NCBI GenBank assembly: GCA_027704905.1
Contig: CM051000.1
Coordinates: 19,471,754 to 19,535,753 of the forward strand
Origin: Muraenolepis orangiensis
Taxonomy: Eukaryota > Chordata > Actinopteri > Gadiformes > Muraenolepididae
Direction: 5' to 3'
Length of the DNA stretch: 64,000 bases
Positions 10,884-50,194 of the stretch are shown piece by piece. Made by a program: the position numbers and the translations under genes. How positions within the stretch are numbered: the first letter of the stretch is position 1; each line of letters begins with the position of its first letter. The notes under the pieces were generated by a model, which saw nothing but the letters and a program-made list of their open reading frames with translations, ran no database searches and was not told the DNA's origin.

Positions 10884-12509
10884 CAGTGGCGGCCGGTGAC
10901 ACCCGAAGTAGGAGGGGCGCAGGGGGGGGGGGGGTAATTTTTTTTTAATCATATCTGCTGTGCAATACCGCATTTTCCCAGACGGTGGCGCCATTCTCCA
11001 TGTAAACGACCGAGAGGGCGAATTAAAGAAATAAAAATAAAAAACTATACATAATATAAATATAAACCTCACTGTTACTCATTCTACTCTGTATTGTATA
11101 TATGTATATTGACTGAACATTCCTTTACTTACTGCTTAATTTCTTTTTTTACTTACTTTATTTTTACTGTATGGAGCACAATCTCAGGGGCTCATACAGA
11201 AACAAGCATTTCATCATAAAGTATTCTGTATTTTGTTGTGACAAATAATAAACAAACTTGAAACTTATGGTGAAAGAACATTTATTATATGGTGCTTCAA
11301 TTAGCAATTATGAACACAGTAATACCTAGTAGAAAATAAACGTAAGAAAAAAATATGGTCTTATATTAGAAAGACTACCCAGTGTGCCATCAAAAATAAT
11401 ACCTAAATATGGTCTTACATTCGATTGTGCAAAAGAAATTAGAACAAAATAGAAGATAATAAAATAGACCTGACACAAGTCCTGAGATAAAATGCAATAC
11501 AATGTTAAGCTCACAAATGAAAAGGTACTGGGTCCTATGTACACTACACTACTATACAATATACAGTTTAATCTATGTACCTATGCTATACTAACTATAC
11601 AAGAACCACAACAAGTTTTTCTTCTTAAGTGACCTTTTCGCCTTCTTAAAGTGACCTTTTCTTATGTGTTTAAAGTGACCTGTGGAGAGATCAGTGTTCA
11701 ATGTTCTGATGGCCTGGGGGAAGAACCTGAGCAGTGAGCCCTAATAGAACATAACACAATTTGTCTTACAAAAATCTTACATTAGAAATAGCCAGTGCCA
11801 TCAAATAAAAAATTAAAACTCAGTGAAGTGGCTCAAAGCCATGCCACCTTGTGGCTTTACTATTTGTACGTAAATGTTGCCCTTCTCTCTTTGAGAGATG
11901 CAAATTTCTCAATGACCTATGTTAAAGTCAGGGATGTCTTGGATCAGTTTCTTCTCCATGGAGAGCATGGCCAGTGCATTGAGACGATCCTGTGACATTG
12001 TGTTCCTGAGGAAGGTCTTGATTCTCTTCAGTGTTGAGAAGCACCTCTCTGCTTCAGCTGTAGTCATAGGCGTTGTGATCATGATGTTCAGCAGAGCCAC
12101 TGTCTCTGAGAAGGTGTCCTGGAGATTGTTCTCCATGAAGAGCTGGTATAGAGCCACAGCACCAGTGCAGCTCTTGAAGTCATCATTGCTGTAGATGAGT
12201 GACAGTTCAGTCTTCAGCTTGCTCTTGTTTAACAGTGGGTAAGCCTCCATGGTGGTGTTCAGTGCTGCTTCAGGGAACCGGTTGTTGTACTGCTGGAATT
12301 TGTCTCCCTGCAGCAATGTAGCACTGATCAGGTGCTTGGTGAAGGAGAACCTCTCTTTTGCATGGCCCAAGATAGTGTCACAAACCTAAAAAATGAATAC
12401 ACTGATTTAATACAATGTGGAGATGAATACAAGTGTGGGAGAATCCTCCTGGATCAAATCAAGGTAGACACTAAGTCAGGTACACTTGATAAACAGGTCT
12501 ATGTGGACT

Positions 12510-12832
12510 ATTGATATTGTAATTTGTAAGGTTGACTTGTGTAAGTAACAGACTCATCATCCGTCGTCAACAAGAAGACAAAAGATACACATTCCTGTGA
12601 AGGTGGGTGGAGTGTTTTGGGGTAGTTGGATTATTGCTATTGTAATTTCTACGGTTGACTTGTGTAAGTAACAGACTCATCATCTCCTGTCGTCAACAAG
12701 AAGACAAAAGATACACATTCCTGTGAAGGGGGGTGGAGTGTTTTGGGGTTGTTGGTCTGGAAAGGTGTGAGTCTGAGGGGGGGATGTTTTGTTACTCTTA
12801 CACAAGTCAACCTTACAAATTACAATATCAAT
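12510..12832. repeat. Inverted-repeat cassette inside the transposase intron
   Basis: 36-bp perfect inverted arms lie at 12510-12545 and 12797-12832. Between them are two direct copies of a unit of about 125 bp (near 12525-12645 and 12650-12760) that share AACAAGAAGACAAAAGATAC and GGTGGAGTGTTTTGGGGT. The cassette abuts a SINE fragment at 12833. Confidence 0.85.
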
Positions 12833-12935
12833 CTGCCATCGGTGTGAATGATGAAATGGGTGAAATGTGAGGAACAAATTGTAAAGCGCTTTGGATAAAA
12901 GCGCTATATAAATGCAGCCATTTACCATTATCAAT
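12833..12935 (+). repeat. SINE 3' fragment
   Basis: Contains GTAAAGCGCTTTGGATAAAA and GCGCTATATAAATG, the 3' half of the same SINE type as at 1252-1474. The 5' tRNA part is missing. Confidence 0.75.
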
Positions 12936-15269
12936 CTATCAATATACAGTCAACTCCAGAATTATTGGCAATATAAAATAATTAAAAACATTATTTTATA
13001 AAAGACCCAACACCATATATTCTATCTCACCTCTGTAGCTATCCTCTGCAGTTCTTCTGGGCCCATCTGAGTTCGGCGTTTCTTGCCCGGCAGCTGCTGA
13101 GATGTCCATTCTCCACAGAGAGTAGGGAGGGAATCTCTGAACAGAACAGAAGAGAAAAGTTTAGCTTTAGTTGCCAGGTAAAATAACATGACATTGTACA
13201 TAGTAAAGTTACAAAACAAAACAGTGTATGAATCAGGTTATGAACAGAGGGTGGAGATTTTAATTTACCTGATCTTTTGCACGTCGTCTGTGAACTTCTG
13301 TAGGATTCTCCGGACAAAGACTGTGTCGATGGCACGCTTCTGGAGCTGGTTGTAAAGGATGTCCACATGAGGCATGATGCGATGGAACAGTTCCAGGAAG
13401 AAGATAAACTTATCACCCTCCAGTAGTCTCACAAACCCTCCAGCTTCTCGGATAGTAGGAGTATCAAACGTGCCTGAGTCTCTGATGATTTCAAAACACT
13501 GGAGGAGGTCATCTTTGTGGTCAAACACAGTGTTCACAGTACGGCTGTGGAAGTTCCATCTCACTGTGCTTGCTCTTGGGAGTCTGTGTGCTACCACTTT
13601 ATCAAGCACACTGGTTCTCTTGGGAGATCTTGCAAAAAATACAGTGAAGCCAGCCAGGTCAGAGAAGAACTGTGTGACTCTGGAGATGTGAGATGTCACC
13701 TGCTGCATGATGAGGTTAAGTTGGTGAGCATAGCAGTGGACATAGTGTGCATTCACATAGACATCTTTAACCTTCTTCTGCACACCACCTGTGGCTCCTC
13801 TCATGACACTTGCACCATCATATGCCTGGGAAATGAGCTTGCTCTTCTGGTCATCAGGGAGAATGGAGCTCAACCTATTCAGAAGGGCTGTGGCTATCGA
13901 ATCAGCTGTGGCACTCTGGAGAGGTATAAACTCAAAAAACCTCTCTTGCACAATGTGGGCTTTATCAATATATCTGATCACAAGCACCAGTTGACACTCA
14001 GTGGAAATGTCTGTCGTTTCATCAGCCTGGATGGAGACAAAGTCTGCACTCCGAATTTCTTCGATCATGTACTCTCTCAAAACTGAGAGCATACAGTCAA
14101 GGAGTTCATTCTGTACAGTCTTAGATGTTCCCTTAAACACAGTAGCATTCTCCAGATGCTCTTGAAGAACTGCATCTAGTGATGCTACAAAATCCACCAG
14201 GCCTCTGAAAACGCCAGGATTAGATGAGCCTTCACTTTCATCGTGCCCACGCAGGGCTAGCTCAAAAGCACCACAGAACTTCACACAGTCTATTATTTTA
14301 GACAGGACGTGTTTGTTTTTGTCAACCTCTTCATTGTGCTTGCGGATCCCAATTCTGTAGCCTTCGTCAAGCTGAGCAGCTATGTTTATTTTTCCAAACA
14401 TGGCTAGCCGCATTGCATTTTCCATGTGGACCCTGGTTTGTTCATGCTTTTTTGTTTCATCTGATATGTGCTTCAAATCGGTAATTCCAGTCTGAATCCA
14501 CGCTGGGTCTGATCCTCTCAAGAAGGCAGGGAAAGCAAAATAAAGCATTGCTTTCGCTACATGCAGTTAGCCACATCTTCTTATCAAACCAGCTTCTGGA
14601 AAACGACCGAATATATAGATTTCCTCTGTCTGTTGCTGGTTGCTGAATGCGGATGTCAGGCTGATGAGGTCCAAACTCTTTCACTCTGAGTTTTTCTTGC
14701 AGTGTTCGTCTTTCAAATGGTGTTGCTTTGAGGGATTTAACAGAATTATCCATGGTAGCTAGCTAGAAATCGAAAAAGAAAATAGTCAGAAAAGTATTTT
14801 CTGTTTGACGACTGGGTGACGAGTGGCGCACTGAGTGCGTGACTGGTTTCTTTGTTTGGGCGCTAGAATCTGCGCCCCCACAGATCGTATTTAGGACCCT
14901 TGATAGGCTACATTTATTTGCTTGATCCATTTTCATTGGCCGCTTGCGCGCAGTGACGCGGAGTTAGTGGGCGCAACGGTCTTGCGCCCAGGTTTGGAGG
15001 TAGGTACTAGATTTCTATGAGAGTGACGTCAATCACAAACAAGGGGGGAGAATAGCACGCACAAAATAATGATTTATATTTGCTATATTAACGTTATTGT
15101 GCATTTTAAACACAAACATACTTAAAATGAGTAATTATTATTCATTTTAAACATGTTTAGTTTATTTTTAGGGGTCAAAAAATCTCAAATCAAAAAACAC
15201 AATTTCTTCTTCTCCTCTCCCAACCAGGTGGGCGGCGCCCGAGCGCCCCCTATGGACGAGCCGCCACTG

Positions 15270-15277
15270 GTATGGCT
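15270..15277 (+). repeat. hAT target site duplication, right
   Basis: GTATGGCT, an exact copy of 10876-10883. Confidence 0.9.
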
Positions 15278-15632
15278 CCATTATATTGGAGTAGTATAAG
15301 AAATGATGAACCAGTTTGTAAAAGTATCACACTCACCACCAGGTGGAGGCCTACACCAATGTAGAAAGAAATAAAATCACAAATCACAAAATAATTCATC
15401 ATTAAATGTTCTCCAATGAAGCCGTCACAAAATTAGTAGGATGTTGGATACTATATGGCGGGTAGGTCATCTTGGAGAAGCTGTAGGCTTACCCAAATAC
15501 TGGGGAGTTAGTTATGTTACTAATTACTTATTAATTATTATAAACAATACATTACATATGTAGTCTTATGATGTAAATTCTATATATATATATAAATATA
15601 AATATATATACATATATGTATATATATATATA
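15278..15632. other. Spacer between two hAT elements
   Basis: AT-rich DNA ending in a TA-rich simple repeat (15580-15640) that served as target for the second hAT. No gene seen. Confidence 0.5.
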
Positions 15633-15640
15633 CTGTATAT

Positions 15641-16811
15641 TAGTGGCGGCTGGTGGTTGTAAAAGTAGGGGAGGAAGGAAGGTCCTCATTATCAATTTTG
15701 ACAGTGTATAAGTGGGTCATTTGAGCAGAAAAGCCAAACAGACATGAAACCGATTGTGATCTGAGGGGGAGAAGCATTTTTTGAATGAAAAAAAGCTCTT
15801 TAGCGATTACTCCATTAATGATGAAAATCTGAAAAACCTGAAAATAAGTTTTATGCAAGTGGATAGTTCTATCAAACAAACCTAACGGCATTGAAATTGC
15901 GTGAGATTTGAGGGAGAAGCTATTTTTGTGTAAACTATATTTTTAACTGTATTTAATTCAAATAAGACGTACTACCATATTGTAAAACCAGTTATGCACG
16001 TAAATAATAATAATAATAATTTATTATTAATTTATTATTGTTAATAATAATAATAATAATAATAATAGTAGTATTTTAGTAGACAGTTTTTACATCGTAT
16101 TTAACCTCTGCACATTATAAATTACCATGCACTTTACTGCAACATTTTTTTTGCTGTACTGTACTTGACAATCAATTTGAATCTAAATCACGTAAATTGT
16201 CTAATCACGAGTCAAAGAAACACCACCTTGTCACGGTCAGCCATCATTTCTGTTTACGTTTGGCTTCATGCATTTGGAACGCTTTGAGGTCGAAACTGGA
16301 AAGTTTCAAGTCTGAAATATATAAAATAAAGTTGTCTGGAACGCGGGATTAATGAATTACACAAGATAGATCCTTGCATGATGATAATGCTCCCCCCAAA
16401 CCTTGATTGGGTATTCACCAGCGCAGTGAGCTCTGCTGATTGGTTCACAGCGCCTCTGGCTAGACCCGCCTTAAGGGAGGATCGTCCTCCCTTACTGCCT
16501 ACACACTCATGAAAACTCCAGGAGTCACCGGCCGCTCGGGTCCGGCAGTTTTATAATGGACTGCAATGGGGAGCTCGGGGAGGACGATTCTCCGTACAGT
16601 AATTTTCAATTGCAGTAGGGGGTGCTGTTGGTATTTTGACACGGGGACATGATTGCTGTGCCTTCAAAGTTTTAACATAGTAATATAATCAGTAATTTTC
16701 ACAGATGAATCTGTTAAATGTATGTGAATGTATTTTCTCTTGCAAGTTTATTTTTCTCTGAAATTTTAGGAAGGATGTTCCTGCCTTTCCTCAATGGACA
16801 AGCCTCCACTG
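15641..16811. mobile_element. Non-autonomous hAT element (1171 bp)
   Basis: Ends are TAGTGGCGGCTGGTG on the left and CAGTGGAGGCTTGTC read inward on the right, close to the termini of the 4.4-kb hAT upstream. A perfect 8-bp duplication CTGTATAT lies at 15633-15640 and 16812-16819. The interior has no transposase frame. It contains a palindrome at 16472-16494 (arms TAAGGGAGGA) and a (TAA)n patch near 16007-16066. Probably mobilised by a related transposase. Confidence 0.88.
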
Positions 16812-16821
16812 CTGTATATCT

Positions 16822-17215
16822 CCATCCATAGTCTACCGCTCATCCGGGATCGGGTCGCGGAGGTAGCAGCTCCAGCAGGGTCTCCAAACTTCCCTCTCCC
16901 TGGCATCAACCAGCTCTGACTGGGGGGTCCCGAGGCATTCCCAGGCCAGCATGGAGATGTTATCACCCCACCTGTACCTTGGTCTGCCCCGTGGTCTTCT
17001 CCCAGCTGGACATGCCTGGAAAACCTCCCCTGGGAGGCGACCAGGAAGCATCCTTACTAGATGGCCGAACCACCTTAACTGGCTCCTTTCTACGCAAAGG
17101 AGCAGCGGCTCTACTCCGAGTCTCTCACGAGTGACTGAGCTTCTCACCCTATCCCTAAGGGCGATGCGCTCTCTTGAGGAAACTCATTTCGACCGCTTGT
17201 ATTCGTGATCGTATA
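16822..17215 (-). mobile_element. RTE/Rex3-like LINE 3' end
   Basis: On the minus strand, 17147-16833 encodes the C-terminal tail of a non-LTR retrotransposon protein: RSQLRWFGHLVRMLPGRLPG, EVFQACPAGRRPRGRPRYRW and WECLGTPQSELVDARERE. Its upstream part (17160-17215) reads as the preceding codons with slips. It ends near the second hAT with a GGATGGA-like tail. This tail is common in fish RTE-clade elements; the clade call is from memory of the family text. Confidence 0.75.
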
Positions 17216-17620
17216 TTATACATGTATATACAGTATACACACACAATATATATATACTGTATATATAGATAAAATATAAGATAAAATATAGAACAAAGAT
17301 TGTTGGTTGCCTCGTATTATTAGCCCTTGTAATCTATCTTTAGTTGAACTAGATTGTGTAAATGTAACCTTCTGTCTCTCACTTTTTGTCTCTCACTTTG
17401 CTGCCGTCAGTCTATAAACTTCAAAGAGCACACAACTTCTCATCATAGGGGTTTAATATCCCAGTACACGTCATTTGACGAGTCAACTGCTTTTCAGAAA
17501 AGATGAGGCTTTGTGTAGCCCAGGATGTTGGACTGTTCAGCCCAGAAGGAGGGGCACATGTTTACAACACTCATGTTACCACACAGAGGACCAACTCTCT
17601 CGCTTTCTTCCATTTCACAA
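17216..17620. other. Intergenic sequence
   Basis: TA-rich simple repeat at 17216-17300, then unassigned DNA. No coding signal. Confidence 0.4.
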
Positions 17621-17935
17621 GTGTATTTAAAGAGGTCATGTTATACCACCAGGTGTGTGTGTGATTGGCCCTTTCTGGCTGTTTCAAAATTGTCATGTGA
17701 CTAAAATTGTCATCGACACCGTGAAATCACACAGTGGGAGAGTTGACTTATGATGGATAGATAAGCCTAGTTGGTACAGTCCACTGGGTAGGCTGGTGGA
17801 CCTCATCATTAGATCTGGGTGGACACGCCCACTGTGTGATGTCACCAAGTAACAGACAATTTTAGGCTTTAAGGCACATGCATGACACGATAGGTAACAA
17901 CTAATTGCTAGGGACAATTGATTCAGTCCTCCCTT
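17620..17935. repeat. Interspersed repeat with imperfect inverted arms
   Basis: Arms of about 40 bp at 17699-17738 and 17828-17867 share TAAAATTGTC and ATCACACAGTGGG in inverted order. The left flank TTAAAGAGGTCATG...CCACCAGGTGTG resembles a piece in sema4b intron 13 (23159-23195). Probably a small DNA transposon. Confidence 0.55.
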
Positions 17936-20900
17936 ATTATTGCAGGAGACAAGGAGAAGTGTACGACGAAGTGCATTTCATTTCAGTGTCCCATGGATGC
18001 ATAACTGTTTTCACAGTTGTCTGATGTTACTATATGGAGTTCAGTATATGGGGATTAGGGAGTGAGGCACAAGGGAGCCAATTGGAACACAGCAAAGAAG
18101 AGCAGGAGGGCAGCACTCACCTAGTGGTCAGATTGTGGTAGTTGGACACCATCACAACACAATGCATTTAGGCCTGCATTCCAGATCCCCACCAGGTAGA
18201 ATACGATCTATAAAGTACCATTCCGTTTCTGTGTGACAGTAAGTTCCACACAAGACACACACACACAGTGTGTACTTGGGTGTTTTATGAGCCACTCCCC
18301 TGGAGTTGAAGGATAGTATGATAGTAGGCTCCATCTTGTGAAGTATGGGACAGGACCCTGGAGTAAGACCTCCTCCTCTCCCTGTAATATAAATAGTCTT
18401 TTTTCCCAGCTGGTCAATGTCACCTTGTTGAAGAATCCACTTCACCGTGGGGTTTCATTTAATGGGTATTTTTTTTTGTCTTGGGATGCAAACAAGTGAT
18501 AATAGAAGAGTATGGTCATGTGTTGCCTTTTAGAGCGTTTGTTAAAAAATGTTGGTCAATGGTCAATGTTATTTTCCCCAAAATACCTGCCTGGGATCCA
18601 CAAAGTATTATTACTGCTTAATGGATAGCCTAAGCATTTCGATGAATCTCTAGGTTTGCATGTACATCCTCTGATTGGCTGATGTGTTGCTGATGTGTTG
18701 CTGATTAACTGTTTATCCTGGTAATGGTACTGTAAAGTAGTTAGTAGTGTATCATGGCTAGAAGTGTATAGTAGTATTGTGAGGCATAACTATGGGTCCG
18801 ATAACATATAGCAGTTCAAAGTTCTTTGTCAAAGTTTCCTTTTTGTTTTGAGAAGTCAAGAATCAAACAGAACTACACACACCTTTTCTTTAATTTTTTT
18901 TTTTATCATTTTATTCGTTTATTTAAAAAAATTAAAATAAAGTGCCTTTTATGTACAATATAATAAAAACAGTCACAATATTAATTTATGATACAAAAAA
19001 ATACAGCTTACAACGTGTTTTTGTACACAACTGATTCGATTAAAAAAAAGAAAAGGAAAACACACGCGCGCACACGCCCACAAACACGATCACACACCCA
19101 CACACACACACACAGACAGTTTGTCATGCAGACGTACACGACCACGTGATTCTAATAGTTCCTCAGTCAACTACACCGACACACAAACTGCTGAGCTGGC
19201 GTCTCGCGTGTTTGGGATGAAAAAATACATCAGCAGTACAAACAAGTGATTGAGTATTTTATATTGTGTTGCGTAATGAGACTTTAAAAAAAAAATTCTC
19301 GACAAAACATGAAGCTTAGTCACGCCTACGTGGGACTTTGTGTGTGTGTGTCTGTGAGGAGTGTCATTTATATATTCTTGAAGACTGTTGAAATGTGTTG
19401 TATATGCGAGGTGGTTACATTCACGCACACAGCACAGTAAAGTGTGTTACCTTGCAGCCACGCAAAAGCTTAACTTTATACTGGAAATATTTGATCTGTC
19501 ATAGTATATTATTTTTACTCTGCTTATTTTAATTAAAGCATGTGTCGCAAATAAATATGCACTGTATCTGTGAAAACCAACAACAAAAGTTATATTTTAT
19601 CCTAAAATTATAATACAGATGCAACAGAAATATGTTGAATCTTCAATCTTATTAAATACAACACATTCTTCACGTTACCAACAGGCCTGATAAGGATCTG
19701 AAGGCGTGTCTGCTGTCAGTCGTGTGTGTGTGTGTGTGTGTGGGTGTGTGGTGGTGTGTGTGTGGTGGTGGTTCTGATGGTAAACAGGTTGTGGACCCAT
19801 GTTAGGATGTTGTCGTGGTGGTAAAATTGATTAGTTGGTCATTTGGGATTTTCAAGCCCAAAAAAAAATCTGTATTTCTGTTTTGTTTTGTACTGTTTTA
19901 TATAACATGTTGCGTTAATATGTTGGCCTATATTTGGACAAATGCTCTATATTCAAATTTGTCTGTTTGGAAAACGATCTGAATCAACCACGATATCAGA
20001 GCCCTAAACTGTCAACTTTCAGAATGTGACGAGATGTACATGTGGAGATGTGTGTGTTGGGTGAGGAGGGGGGGGGGTGTGAATGACTCACTATGAACAA
20101 GCTCAGCAGTGTGCACATTTAGGATTTCAACTACCTCTATAATACATCTTGCACAAGGTCCCTTGCAAAAAACACACAATATTAACTACAGTTATATACA
20201 CAAACAAAACAAATTAGGGAAAAAAGAAAAAAAGAAAACACTTTGAGGACTTGTTTGTTGTCCTAGCAGACGTGTAGCTTGTTGGGTCACATCCTGGGAG
20301 GGTGTGGTGGTGTGTGATGTGCTTTGGAGTACGTACTGTGGGCTTACTGGACTAATACAGTGAGTGGGAGATACATTCCACAACATGGACACAGCCCAGC
20401 CGTCCGCCACCTCGACCTCGGGAGCGTCTGTCGACTTTAAAATTTACACAAACACATTGTGAAGAACAATCTCCTACATCTTTGGGAAAATAAAAAAAGT
20501 TGAAGTCTAAACAACACGACACGTCTGATCGATGGATTGTAATATTCTTTTTTTTTTTTTAATGGTGGCAATGGTCCCTGTTGTATTATTTTATTATTTA
20601 TTTATTAGTTTCTTTAATAAAAAAAACTAAAAACTAAACCTCATTCTCCTAATCAGTCAGACATTTTCTCTTCTTCTTTTTGTCTCAGTAGTCATGTCTC
20701 GTCTGCCTGCCTTGTTTTCATATTCACTGAAATGTGCAAACAACCTGAACGTTTTTTGACATCCCCTCCCCCGGTCATTTGTGCTTCCACCCACACCGGG
20801 GTGGGGCCGTGCCACGCCGGGGCGTTAGCTGCATGCTACCGCCGTGGACGGGCCGCTAACTACTTTGGGCTACGGTTATGTACCGACCGAATCTTGGGCA

Positions 20901-21004
20901 CCACGCATCGCTAGCTTCGTGCAGCTTACAATGCCAAAAGAGTTATTGAAAAAAAGAAAAAGAAAAGAAAAAACAATAGATCATCTCTACACTTAAGTAT
21001 TTAG
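17936..21004. other. Intergenic sequence, possible distal 3' UTR of sema4b
   Basis: Contains short CA and TG repeats (19060-19120, 19720-19775) and T-rich stretches. Minus-strand AATAAA signals occur at 18910-18915 and 18918-18923 and near 20592-20605, so longer sema4b transcripts could end here. Frames at 18152-18445 (minus) have no recognised family. Confidence 0.4.
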
Positions 21005-22335
21005 TTTAAAGGGCAATTCTTCATTTATTTTTGTATTATGTCCTTTGGGTCTCGGTATGGCAGGCTATACCTTCCTTAGCTAACCGACTAGCTAACTCTA
21101 CACCCCGTTATCACGGGAGCTAAGAGGGGATAGGTAGAGGGAGAAGTCCTCCAGGCTTCTAGCGAATACACTAGCGACGGGGTATGGGAGAGTCATCCCT
21201 GTCGATTGATATTAATAACGTGGCAGATGTTTTTGTGCAGGGCCCACGTGCGCTCCGCCACCATGTGCTTCTCGTGACTGTGATCAGTGCTAACATAAGG
21301 CATACGATGGAGAGGGATTGTGATAAAATGGCACTATTGCATTTGGATTACACAATCAGGATTTTTTGGCACACTGTGCATGATTATTTTGGTGACGACC
21401 GAGCCTGGCGTTCCTCTCCTTGGCGTGACTCAGACTGTTGAGTTCTCTCCCCATCTGCTAGATAGCACCTCACAGCGTCTCCACCACCACAACCGTCCGA
21501 CGCATGTCCAAATGTGCCCCGAACGGAGGTTTGGGTTTCTGTCAAACTAACTTGCATATCACAAAACCTATTGCCTGCTTTGATCGATACTTGGCAAGAT
21601 CATTACTTGGCTGAAGACTAGAGCCTCTTTTCTCCCAATAACTTGTCACCGTGTTTGTTTACTAATTTACTTATTACTAATCAAGTCATTTTCTAGTATC
21701 TGTTGCAGATTCGGACTCTTCTCAACCGACGTCTGGACAGTCTTCTGGACCGACTTTGTTTGTTGGTTTAACAGTGGCTGTTTTTGGAGTGGTCATTCTT
21801 TTGAGTGGAAATCCTTACTTTGTCCTTAATCCTTAAGGACCAAGCAGTCTGTCCTTGTGTGATCCGATAGTTATTCAGTAAACAAGTGGAACTTGTTCTT
21901 CTGACATTCAGTTGTCATGGTCGTTGTGACAACGACCCTCTCCCAGATCTCAACTCCTGGGAAACATCCGCATGGACATTCTGGCCCGTATGGACCCGCC
22001 CCTGGTCAGGACGTCTACCATATATTTCTGTATGAATGAATGTATTTTGTTGTGTGTGTTTCATGGCTGATTCATCCTGGTAGAAGCCAGGTCAGTGTGA
22101 AACAGTCTCCTCTGCTCCAAGCGAGCAGGACTGAAACCGCCCAACTCGGGAGCCAAAACAATAAAGGGTACGACCTCCTTGGTGATCACGAAACAAATAT
22201 GACACACACACACGCACACGCACACACAAATACGAATGAGATGTGTTGTGACTCGGGAGGATGTGGGCCGTCCCTCTCCTCTCCTGCACGCCCGCTGTGG
22301 CTGGCTGCCTGCACCCTGAAGGAGACACGGCACCC
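21005..22335 (-). other. sema4b: Probable 3' UTR of sema4b
   Basis: It follows the stop codon at 22336-22338. The first AATAAA on the minus strand below the stop is at 21024-21029, giving a 1.3-kb UTR. Later AATAAA signals would give up to 3.4 kb. The true cleavage site cannot be told from sequence alone. Confidence 0.45.
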
Positions 22336-49189
<26,854 letters not shown>

Positions 49190-49558
49190 GGTCACGTGAC
49201 CCTAAATCACGCCCACATGCAGAGAACAAGCAGGGCTCCCCCTGGGTCCTAACACACTCCTCTCTCACAAACCACAAAGCACGTTGTCCTCTTCTTTTTC
49301 TTCCGCCTTTTAATTCCTTCAATTGGGGAGGAGGACAGCGAAGCAGAGGGGGGGGGGGGGGGGGGGGGGGGGGGACGACACTCGGCAGGGTAACTGTCCT
49401 CCCGACACGACAGCCGGCGCCCACGCCGTGTCCACTGTGAGTGTGTCCGTTCACGGATTAAAAGGGACGGTTTGGTTTGTATCCGTAACGCTGGAAGATG
49501 CCCGTGAACCTTCCAAGGCTTCCGTGTACCCGATGATGGCGGCCGGTCGGTTCAGGAT
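49190..49558 (-). other. sema4b: Probable 5' UTR part of sema4b exon 1
   Basis: A strong acceptor, TTTTCTCCTCTTTCCACAG, ends at 49559, suggesting an upstream non-coding exon. The UTR has a three-codon upstream ORF (ATG TGG GCG TGA, 49218-49207) and a run of about 27 C on the sense strand (49348-49374). Confidence 0.55.
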
Positions 49559-50194
49559 CTGTGGAAAGAGGAGAAAACACAAAGATGACAAGACGCAGAC
49601 GAGCGCCACACGGGTCACCTGACAGACCGGCGGTGCACGCCAAGCTAATCTGCTCTCCTTATCGCACTTTGATGATTCTGATCATCTCATTATGTGTTTC
49701 ACGTTAAAACTGTACATTTCGGTGTGGGTGATAATGTTCTGTAAAGATAATTATGTATGGAAGCTGCTATACAAACAGACTATTATTACTACAGAAGACG
49801 CATTGAGACCCTGTAATTGTATACGCGTATACAACATGGTGTAGGATAGCCTTAATAACTAAAATAATAACGCTAGTACTATTTTTGCTAGATTTACATT
49901 ACGTCATCATGGGGAAGAATTCAACAGTTTGGACAAGCGAGGCCAAACAAACCATCTGGATGACCTTTTACTTGTTGCTGTTGTTGTTTTTGTTTAGTTT
50001 GTTCTCTATTTCAGATGCTCAGAGTTTATGTTCACGTTCTTTGCACATCTGTGTGCCCCGTGGTTTCTCGGGGAGGCCGAACATGTTTTGATTTTCACGT
50101 CCCAGAGTATTTAATTAAACTGTCATGGACACGCAGCCGTGAGTGATCACCGGCTACATTACATAAGATGCTCAGTTCCCTATGTTGTGGTGAT

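Larger units (their letters stand above)
11909..14753 (-). pseudogene. hAT transposase, three exons, one frameshift
   Basis: Exon A runs from ATG at 14753 to a donor at 13269, exon B 13136-13031, exon C 12385-11909 (stop). All junctions are GT-AG and phase-consistent. The N-terminus carries a TTF-type zinc finger ending WLTACSESNALFCFPC. The core has acidic blocks ADETTD and YDGASVM and the YVHCYAHQLNL block typical of vertebrate ZMYM/TTF-type hAT proteins. The C-terminus has MTTAEAERCFSTLKRIKTFL, the dimerisation signature. A one-base loss (or two-base gain) at about 14514-14530 separates the zinc finger from the core. The roughly 680-residue length is usual for the family. Repair by alternative splicing looks unlikely. 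Confidence 0.88.
10884..15269 (-). mobile_element. Full-length hAT DNA transposon (4386 bp)
   Basis: The ends are inverted: the left terminus starts CAGTGGCGGC and the right terminus read inward is also CAGTGGCGGC, with looser similarity beyond (G-rich GGGGCGC blocks). Perfect 8-bp duplications GTATGGCT flank both ends. Inside, on the minus strand, is a three-exon transposase gene (11909-14753) with an N-terminal TTF-type zinc finger and a C-terminal hAT dimerisation region. The stretch 10990-11270 resembles a LINE 3' UTR, and the transposase intron at 12386-13030 holds a separate inverted-repeat cassette and a SINE fragment. Clean ends argue for a fairly recent insertion; the transposase frameshift suggests this copy cannot move itself. 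Confidence 0.92.

Noticed and set aside
18152..18445. 97-residue minus frame starting MKWILQQGDIDQLG
   Set aside because: Looked exon-like, but I found no family, no neighbouring exons and no convincing splice sites.
49323..49622. Plus-strand frame with a poly-Gly run
   Set aside because: Product of the G run; it is antisense to the probable sema4b 5' UTR.
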